A DNA stretch of 10,344 nucleotides from positions 1 through 10,344 of the forward strand of contig VBBH01000092.1 of the NCBI GenBank assembly GCA_005888695.1, in the 5' to 3' direction. The notes beneath the pieces are model-generated. The model did not search any database and was not told where the DNA came from. It saw only the letters and a program-made list of their open reading frames with translations. The translations under genes were made by a program, and so were the position numbers. This DNA comes from Candidatus Bathyarchaeota archaeon. Lineage in GTDB: Archaea; Thermoproteota; Bathyarchaeia; 40CM-2-53-6. Shown here one piece after another: positions 1-4,785 of this stretch (position 1 is its first letter; each line of letters opens with the position of its first letter).

Positions 1-338
1 TGACTATCGAAGTTCCAGAGGAAGCATTCTACCTGAGCGGGTTACAGGTTGCGAAAAAATCCATAACAGCCGACCTTCAAAAATACTTCCCCAGACTAAA
101 CACGATCGCATTCCGAGAAATATACAAACGAGGAACAGCGCAAGCAAAAGGCGAAGTCCCAGAAGCAACCGCTGAAACGAAAGCCGAGACTAGAGAAGCC
201 AAGCCCGAACCGAAAACAGCCCCCAAGAAGGCGGAGCGAGCAGCCCCAAAGAAATCCACAGGAAGAAGGTCATCAAGTACAACCAGCAAACGACGGTCAC
301 AGAAATCGAAGACCGGAACAGAGGAGGAGACGGAGTAG
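1..338 (+). CDS. C-terminal part of an unidentified protein with a Lys/Ala/Pro-rich basic tail (5' end outside window)
   Basis: An open frame runs in from the left edge (first full codon at base 3) and stops at TAG 336-338, giving about 111 residues of a C-terminus. The first 45 or so residues look folded: a hydrophobic and charged stretch ending in a motif like DLQKYFPRLNTIAF. The remainder is low complexity, rich in Lys, Ala, Pro, Glu, Ser and Thr with several Lys/Arg clusters, and ends in an acidic EEETE. Such a tail suggests a disordered, nucleic-acid- or ribosome-associated extension, but that is inference. I do not recognise the family and assign no function. The GA-rich end (321-329) could also serve as a ribosome binding site for a TTG start just after the stop. 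Confidence 0.6.
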   Translation, partial: TIEVPEEAFYLSGLQVAKKSITADLQKYFPRLNTIAFREIYKRGTAQAKGEVPEATAETKAETREAKPEPKTAPKKAERAAPKKSTGRRSSSTTSKRRSQKSKTGTEEETE

Positions 339-361
339 ACAATTGTCAAAGCCTGAAAACG

Positions 362-368
362 TTTTTAA
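362..368 (+). promoter_or_regulatory. Candidate TATA box upstream of psmB
   Basis: TTTTTAA lies just after the stop of the upstream gene and resembles an archaeal box A. A transcript starting about 25 bases downstream would have a leader of roughly 70 bases before ATG 463, carrying AAGGA at 452-456 as a ribosome binding site six bases before the start. If the TTG at 343 were the real start, this box would lie inside the gene, so the two readings compete. Confidence 0.35.
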
Positions 369-462
369 GCAGTCCCGGGTTCCGCCCTTCCCAACGGACT
401 TTCCAATTGCTTGGAAAGCGCCTACTGTACGTTCCTCGGAAGACGATTCAGAAGGACAAGAG

Positions 463-1104
463 ATGCTAGATAGAAGGAAACTGGTCAAGGGCCAAATACT
501 CAAAGGGACGACCACGATCGGAGTCGTCTGCAAAGACGGCGTCGTCCTAACGACCGATACAAGGGCCACGATGGGCTCATTCGTAGCACACAAACGAGCC
601 AAAAAAGTCTACATGATCGATCATCACATCGCAATGACGATTGCGGGAGTGGTTGGAGACGCTCAGGCTATAGTGGAAATGTTGCGAGCCAATGCCGCTC
701 TCTACAGGTTCGACATGGCTAGACCGATCCCGATAAGCTCGGCCGCACGACTCGTGTCCAACATACTCTTCTCCGCACGCTACTATCCCCTGGGCGTCCA
801 AGCCTTGATTGGAGGAGTGGACGATACTGGCGGACACATATTCGCACTCGACCCATTAGGCTCGACAATGGAAGAAAAATTCGTTTCAACAGGCTCCGGT
901 TCCCCAGTCGCATACGGTGTCTTAGAATCAGAATGGCACGAGAACATGGTGGTCAAAGAAGCGACACCAATGGTTCTTAGAGCAATAACTTCAGCGATGA
1001 AGCGTGATAGTGCAAGCGGCGACAGCTTCGACATCGCCTTGATCACTAAGGATGTTGGATATCGCGAGATGTCCGAGGACGAGAAGAAGATGCTCGTCCA
1101 CTAA
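463..1104 (+). CDS. psmB: Proteasome subunit beta (20S core, catalytic)
   Basis: Catalytic beta subunit of the archaeal 20S proteasome, which degrades unfolded proteins delivered by an ATPase such as PAN or a Cdc48-type unfoldase. From ATG 463 the protein is 213 residues, with a 15-residue propeptide ending LKG followed by TTTIG; autocleavage between Gly and Thr would expose the N-terminal nucleophile Thr1. Counting from that Thr, the expected active-site residues are present: Asp17, Arg19, Lys33, the GSGS segment near 129-132, and Asp167 with Ser170. The chosen ATG has AAGGA (452-456) at good spacing and gives a propeptide of ordinary length. The frame stays open back to TTG 343, four bases after the upstream stop, which would add 40 residues and make a 55-residue propeptide; this cannot be excluded. 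fttA follows on the same strand 128 bases later, a neighbour pairing I recall from other archaea. Confidence 0.95.
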   Translation: MLDRRKLVKGQILKGTTTIGVVCKDGVVLTTDTRATMGSFVAHKRAKKVYMIDHHIAMTIAGVVGDAQAIVEMLRANAALYRFDMARPIPISSAARLVSNILFSARYYPLGVQALIGGVDDTGGHIFALDPLGSTMEEKFVSTGSGSPVAYGVLESEWHENMVVKEATPMVLRAITSAMKRDSASGDSFDIALITKDVGYREMSEDEKKMLVH

Positions 1105-1150
1105 ATCTGAAAGTAAGACTAGAGATCATTCCAAAAAAGTTTCGCAGTCC

Positions 1151-1172
1151 TCCGAAGCATTAGGGCTTCGGA
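1151..1172 (+). promoter_or_regulatory. Perfect hairpin in the psmB-fttA spacer
   Basis: An 8-base inverted repeat, TCCGAAGC / GCTTCGGA, flanks a 6-base loop (1159-1164). It begins 46 bases after the psmB stop and ends 60 bases before the fttA start. No T-run follows on the plus strand, so it is not a classical intrinsic terminator. It may be a 3'-end structure of the psmB mRNA, a leader structure of fttA, or an operator. The function is unknown. Confidence 0.45.
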
Positions 1173-1232
1173 TTAACACCGTCCTTCACACGAGCATCAG
1201 ACTAGCGAGAACGAAAAAAGAAATGAGTGAAT

Positions 1233-3152
1233 ATGCCTAGAACCTACAATGACGTGCACGCCAAGATCCGCGAAACAATAGCAGAGCACATGCCGAAAGA
1301 TGCTGAGATCACCCGTGTGGAATTCGAGGGGCCGCGACTTGCAATCTACGTCAAGAATCCCGCACTCCTCGCGGAGCAGAGCTATGTTGTTACGGAGATA
1401 GTGAATCTACTTCACAAACGGATCGTCATACGATCCGACCAATCCATCCGGTTGCCCGAGAAGGAGGCGGAATTTTACATTCGAAAGATCATACCCGCCG
1501 AAGCCGAAGTCTCAGGCTTGAACTTTGATCCAAGCCTCGGAGAGGTCGTCATCGAAGCGAAAAAGCCTGGCGTCGCTATCGGAAAAGAGGCCGCAGTCCT
1601 TCAGGAAATAACCAAAGAGACAAGGTGGAGGCCCAGAATTCTCAGAGCACCACCGCTACATTCCAAGATAATCACGAGCACACGTCACATTCTACATACT
1701 GAGAGCGAAGAGAGAAGCCGAATATTACGAGACGTAGGAGAAAGGATCTTTCGCCCAACCTTCAGCAAAGCCGGAAGCGTTCGACTAATCACGCTCGGCG
1801 CCTTCCGCGAAGTCGGCAGAGCGGCAATGATGATCGAATCAGGATCAAGCAGAGTCCTGATGGACGCCGGGATCAATCCCGGATCTCAGGAACCAATCCA
1901 AGCATTTCCAAGATTCGACACCGACGAATTCGACCTTGAAAAACTGGACGCGGTTATCATCTCACATGCTCACCTCGACCATTGTGGAATCCTCCCCTTT
2001 CTCTTCAAGTATGGCTATGATGGCCCGATCTACTGCTCCGAACCAACAGCCATCCTGATGACCCTGCACCAGTTGGACTATCTCGACGTCCACAGCAAAG
2101 AGGGCTCCCACTCACCGTTCGATCAAAGAGACGTGAGAGAAGTCGTCACCCACACCATACCTCTCCGCTACAACGTTGTTACAGACGTGGCACCAGACAT
2201 CAAATTGACACTTCATAATGCAGGTCACATACTCGGAAGCGCAATGGTTCACTTGCACATCGGAGAAGGACTTCACAATGTTGTCTACAGCGCCGATTTC
2301 AAATTCGGACGTACAATGATGCTCGATCCAGCAATGGGTCTATTTCCGAGAGCCGAGACACTAATCATTGAAAGCACCTACGGGGGCCCTGACGACATCA
2401 TGCCCGACCGAGAAGGCGTCGAAGGCCGACTGGTCAGCATAGTCAATGAGACCGTGGAGAAGAACGGGAAGGTGCTGATACCTGTCCCAGCAGTCGGCCG
2501 AGCTCAGGAAATCATGCTTGTTCTCGACGCATACATGCGAAACGGCGCACTCCGTGAATTACCAATCTACATCGAAGGAATGGTCAACGAAGCTACGGCA
2601 ATCCACACTGCCTACCCAGAATATCTCGTCCGGGACATCCGAGAACAAATACTCCACAAGGACATCAACCCCTTCCAGTCAGAATACTTCCACCCAGTCA
2701 CTCATCCAAGGGATCGAGAAGAGATCGTCGCTGGTGGTCCATGCGTCATAATCGCCACCTCCGGCATGCTCGAAGGCGGTCCAGCAATCGACTACTTCAG
2801 ACACTTGGCACCAAGTCCCGCGAACACCCTCGCATACGTCAGCTACCAAGTAGAAGGAACACTCGGGAACAGAATCAAGAACGGCTTGAAGGAGGTCCCG
2901 TTGTACGGCCACGATGGGAAAGTCGAACTCGTCAAAGTGAACATGCGAGTCGAGTCGATCGAAGGATTCTCCGGCCACTCCGACCGAAACCAACTTCTCT
3001 CCTTCATCAAAAGAATGTCCCCAAAACCCACTAGGATAATCGTGAACCACGGTGAAAGACGAAAATCGGATATCTTCGCGCAGACAGTCAACCGATACTT
3101 CGGAATCCGAACCGTCGTCCCTGATGTATTGGAAAGCTTGAGGTTAAGGTGA
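1233..3152 (+). CDS. fttA: KH-domain beta-CASP ribonuclease / transcription termination factor FttA (aCPSF1)
   Basis: Archaeal homologue of CPSF73: an RNA 3'-end endonuclease with 5'-3' exonuclease activity that terminates transcription, acting with RNA polymerase and U-rich sites. From ATG 1233 it has 639 residues, the normal size. About 1-145 form the N-terminal KH-like region. The metallo-beta-lactamase fold follows, with the zinc motif HAHLDH at residues 245-250, His332 in AGHILGS and Asp355 in SADFKFG. The beta-CASP insert carries ESTYGG, a VPAVGRAQE segment and ATSGMLEGG. The C-terminal lactamase part has SGHSDR (His582) and NHGER (His606). GTG 1227 in the same frame would add only two residues. 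I see no clear ribosome binding site. The last nine bases overlap the 3' end of the convergent sepF gene. Confidence 0.96.
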   Translation: MPRTYNDVHAKIRETIAEHMPKDAEITRVEFEGPRLAIYVKNPALLAEQSYVVTEIVNLLHKRIVIRSDQSIRLPEKEAEFYIRKIIPAEAEVSGLNFDPSLGEVVIEAKKPGVAIGKEAAVLQEITKETRWRPRILRAPPLHSKIITSTRHILHTESEERSRILRDVGERIFRPTFSKAGSVRLITLGAFREVGRAAMMIESGSSRVLMDAGINPGSQEPIQAFPRFDTDEFDLEKLDAVIISHAHLDHCGILPFLFKYGYDGPIYCSEPTAILMTLHQLDYLDVHSKEGSHSPFDQRDVREVVTHTIPLRYNVVTDVAPDIKLTLHNAGHILGSAMVHLHIGEGLHNVVYSADFKFGRTMMLDPAMGLFPRAETLIIESTYGGPDDIMPDREGVEGRLVSIVNETVEKNGKVLIPVPAVGRAQEIMLVLDAYMRNGALRELPIYIEGMVNEATAIHTAYPEYLVRDIREQILHKDINPFQSEYFHPVTHPRDREEIVAGGPCVIIATSGMLEGGPAIDYFRHLAPSPANTLAYVSYQVEGTLGNRIKNGLKEVPLYGHDGKVELVKVNMRVESIEGFSGHSDRNQLLSFIKRMSPKPTRIIVNHGERRKSDIFAQTVNRYFGIRTVVPDVLESLRLR

Positions 3153-3488
3153 GCCAGACCCGCCGCTGCGGGAAGCTTCCTTCTGCCCGGTTTCAACAAC
3201 GATAGGAACCTCCGTGCTAGGACCAGAGGCCTCACGCCTCCAGATTCTTATCCCGGGAGGTGTAATGACAATCCTCTCCTCCCCCAACCTTGCAATGTCT
3301 CCTCCGAGACCCTTCACATAATCTGTAAGCTCGGTAATCGCCAGTTTTGTCTCCTCAACACTCTTCCTAGCTAATGGAACAACGCGAACTATCAGTATGT
3401 TTCCGGCCTTGACCTCTTCTTTGACAGATTCGACATCGTCCAATTCCTGAAGAGGCAGGGCTTTGACGTATACAGGCGAGTGTGCCAT
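3144..3488 (-). CDS. sepF: SepF-like cell division protein (DUF552), core domain only
   Basis: SepF anchors FtsZ to the membrane in many archaea and Gram-positive bacteria. This 114-residue protein has the SepF core at about 5-86: a first strand, the helix VESVKEEVKAG, strand NILIVRV, a long helix (43-60), the conserved glycine region GLGGDIARLG, and the closing strands ERIVITPPGIRIWRRE. A low-complexity Gly/Ser-rich tail of about 28 residues follows. The N-terminal amphipathic membrane-targeting helix and linker of typical SepF are missing: an in-frame TGA lies four codons upstream of the ATG (3498-3500), so no longer start exists. It may be a SepF paralogue or bind the membrane through a partner. 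It lies downstream of the PUA gene but has its own TATA-like box. Confidence 0.85.
   Translation of the reverse strand: MAHSPVYVKALPLQELDDVESVKEEVKAGNILIVRVVPLARKSVEETKLAITELTDYVKGLGGDIARLGEERIVITPPGIRIWRREASGPSTEVPIVVETGQKEASRSGGSGSP
3159..3172 (+). terminator. Small GC-rich hairpin just after the fttA stop
   Basis: CCCGC / GCGGG flank the 4-base loop CGCT, seven bases past the fttA stop, and a pyrimidine-rich stretch follows. It could help end the fttA transcript. It also encodes part of the Gly/Ser-rich tail of SepF on the other strand, so the structure may be a by-product of that coding. Weak call. Confidence 0.25.
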
Positions 3489-3553
3489 GGCGAAACATCA
3501 TGTAGCTGCGGGAGGAATATGCGGCTTTTCCCGTGCTGGCTGGATACTGTGTT

Positions 3554-3561
3554 ACTTTAAG
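3554..3561 (-). promoter_or_regulatory. Candidate TATA box for sepF
   Basis: On the minus strand this reads CTTAAAGT. A start site about 25 bases downstream would give a leader of roughly 40 bases before the sepF ATG. It lies after the T-run that probably ends the PUA-gene transcript, so sepF is likely transcribed separately. Confidence 0.35.
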
Positions 3562-3582
3562 CATTTCCCTGAGGAATTACGC

Positions 3583-3588
3583 AAAAAA
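3583..3588 (-). terminator. Oligo-T terminator after the PUA gene
   Basis: On the minus strand a run of six T's begins 19 bases past the TAG of the PUA-domain gene. T-runs of this kind are the usual termination signal in archaea. It sits between the PUA gene and the sepF TATA candidate. Confidence 0.45.
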
Positions 3589-3607
3589 GACTAGAAACCC
3601 GTACGGC

Positions 3608-4114
3608 CTAGGATTTGACCGATTCCCAGACCTCGTCCCCGACATAATGCAGGTTCTTCACCACCTTCCCCTTCTTCGTCGCCCGGAGAGTCTTGGAATC
3701 AGCAAGCGATTGGCCTACAGCGAGGAACTTCCCATGCCTCTCATCAACCACACTAACCAAACCGCCCTCACCGAATTCTCCTTCTATCTTTCTAATTCCG
3801 GGCGCCATGACATCTGCACCACCACAAATGTGCGGCACTGCCCCCATGTCAACAACGATTCTAGGCAGTGTATTCAGACTCTCATTGTTAACTAAAGACG
3901 GGATCAATAAGCCAGCTCGTCTCACCGCCAAAGGTGTTCCCTCAACAAATACAACCTCCGAGTCTCCGATCTTTTCAACTTCAACTCTCCCCTTGATCGA
4001 GGCGAGCTTTGTTCCCGGAACTTTCTTCGAAAGTTCTTCGATCAGCGGCTTAGCATCTCTTTCCTTCAGTATTGTCCGGTTGATCGGCAAGATGGAATCG
4101 GACCTTTGAGACAA
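3608..4114 (-). CDS. PUA-domain RNA-binding protein (archaeal MCT-1/Tma20-like)
   Basis: A 168-residue protein in two parts: an N-terminal pre-PUA region (about 10-80) with a charged helix and short strands (KLASIKGRVEVEKIG, EVVFVEG), and a PUA domain at about 84-163 beginning PRIVVDMGAVPHICGGADVM and including GDEVWE. This arrangement matches the archaeal relatives of eukaryotic MCT-1/Tma20, which bind RNA and the small ribosomal subunit in translation re-initiation and recycling. The archaeal members' role is less certain, so the function is inferred. The first start in the frame is TTG 4114. A second TTG at 4090 (residue 9) would give a product starting just before PINRTIL, and fits better with a TATA-like box at 4117-4124 if that box also works on this strand. 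It diverges from the LSm gene with a 43-base gap. Confidence 0.85.
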   Translation of the reverse strand: MSQRSDSILPINRTILKERDAKPLIEELSKKVPGTKLASIKGRVEVEKIGDSEVVFVEGTPLAVRRAGLLIPSLVNNESLNTLPRIVVDMGAVPHICGGADVMAPGIRKIEGEFGEGGLVSVVDERHGKFLAVGQSLADSKTLRATKKGKVVKNLHYVGDEVWESVKS

Positions 4115-4116
4115 TC

Positions 4117-4124
4117 TTTAAAAG
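4117..4124 (+). promoter_or_regulatory. TATA box for the LSm gene, possibly shared with the PUA gene
   Basis: TTTAAAAG lies about 37 bases before the LSm ATG, which predicts a leader of about ten bases. The opposite strand reads CTTTTAAA, also a passable box A. Used that way it would start transcription near 4092-4095, just before the TTG at 4090 in the PUA gene. It is the only good TATA-like element in the 43-base divergent gap. Confidence 0.5.
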
Positions 4125-4157
4125 TGTACCTGACAAGCGACCGCTTCATATTCAGAC

Positions 4158-4388
4158 ATGTCAGAGGTTGCAGCGAAGATCTTCGAGGAGAGCCTGAACA
4201 AGGTATGCCTCGTCCAACTAAAAGGTGGACGCAGCGTTAGGGGAAAACTTTACAGTTTTGACCAGCACATGAACCTAGTGCTAGAAGAAGCCGAGGACGT
4301 AACCAACACTGAAGTTGTGAAGAAATTGGGAACCATAATCGTTAGGGGAGACAATGTCGTGCTCGTTTCCCCACCACCGAAGCGTTAA
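4158..4388 (+). CDS. LSm (Sm-like archaeal) RNA-binding protein
   Basis: A 76-residue Sm-fold protein, the usual length for an archaeal SmAP. These form heptameric (sometimes hexameric) rings that bind U-rich RNA. A short N-terminal helix (2-14) is followed by the Sm1 motif (about 16-48), which includes FDQHMNLVLEE with His37 and Asn39 at the uridine-binding loop. Sm2 (about 57-71) has the signature I-I-V-R-G-D-N with Arg63, Gly64, Asp65 and Asn66. It starts at ATG 4158 with a TATA-like box about 37 bases upstream. The 64-residue gene on the other strand ends 12 bases beyond its stop. Confidence 0.93.
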   Translation: MSEVAAKIFEESLNKVCLVQLKGGRSVRGKLYSFDQHMNLVLEEAEDVTNTEVVKKLGTIIVRGDNVVLVSPPPKR

Positions 4389-4400
4389 GGATCCAACTAG

Positions 4401-4595
4401 CTATTTCTTTTTCTGAGACCCTGACTCGATGCGACCATAGACCCTTAGAGTACCTACCCGGAGCCTCTTAGTCGCGAGCTCCATTGTTACGTCGAAGTTC
4501 ATCTGATATCCTTTATCCATAACCTGGGTCACCACTTCACCTAGGGACTCAGCTGAGATCTGGGAACGGGAGTTTTGCTCTATCTTCCTTGACAT
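4401..4595 (-). CDS. Small conserved-looking protein of unknown function (64 aa)
   Basis: A 64-residue, mostly soluble and basic protein. I do not recognise it. An N-terminal polar segment is followed by a likely helix (ISAESLGEVVTQVMDKGYQM) and then two beta-like segments (NFDVTMELATK, RLRVGTLRVYGRIES), ending in QKKK. It has no cysteines and no membrane segment. Support for it as a real gene is a TATA-like box (4621-4630) about 30 bases before its ATG, which would give a nearly leaderless mRNA, plus the absence of any competing gene and the tight convergent fit with LSm. Its base use resembles its neighbours. Confidence 0.65.
   Translation of the reverse strand: MSRKIEQNSRSQISAESLGEVVTQVMDKGYQMNFDVTMELATKRLRVGTLRVYGRIESGSQKKK
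4404..4414 (+). terminator. T-rich terminator of LSm, overlapping the end of the convergent gene
   Basis: TTTCTTTTTCT lies 16 bases past the LSm stop and is a good archaeal U-rich termination site. The same bases encode the lysine-rich C-terminus of the 64-residue protein on the minus strand, so LSm transcripts probably end inside that gene's 3' end. Confidence 0.45.
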
Positions 4596-4620
4596 AGGCC
4601 AAGAATCCTAGCCAGCGGGA

Positions 4621-4630
4621 TTATAAGATA
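4621..4630 (-). promoter_or_regulatory. TATA box for the 64-aa gene
   Basis: The minus strand reads TATCTTATAA, centred about 30 bases before the ATG at 4595. Transcription would begin only a few bases before the start codon. Confidence 0.5.
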
Positions 4631-4738
4631 TGCGAATCTGGATTCAGGTCGAATTCTTGATACGTCGGACCAACTTATCATGTTTGCATTATACCGATGA
4701 TCAAAAGCCGGTGAAACGGTTTGACGCACATCCAAAGG

Positions 4739-4746
4739 TTAAATAG
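4739..4746 (+). promoter_or_regulatory. TATA box candidate for the surface-protein gene
   Basis: TTAAATAG would place transcription near 4769, giving a leader of about 17 bases before TTG 4786. A second, better-looking box, TTTATATC, lies at 4768-4775. It is too close: its start site would fall near 4797, inside the signal-peptide codons. I therefore favour the upstream box for the full-length protein. Confidence 0.4.
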
Positions 4747-4785
4747 AATTGGACGAACCGGTCGGCGTTTATATCGTGAAATGTA

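Noticed and set aside
1052..1240. 62-codon plus-strand open frame over the psmB end and spacer
   Set aside because: It overlaps the conserved psmB end in another frame, reads like random basic sequence and has no promoter of its own.
2679..3235. Two minus-strand open frames of 123 and 130 codons
   Set aside because: Both are antisense to the conserved catalytic C-terminal part of fttA, and the second also overlaps sepF in another frame. They are by-products of codon bias.
3533..4109. Plus-strand open frames of 120 and 138 codons
   Set aside because: They are antisense to the PUA-domain gene, whose protein has a clear domain; these translations are low-complexity Ser/Pro/Thr.
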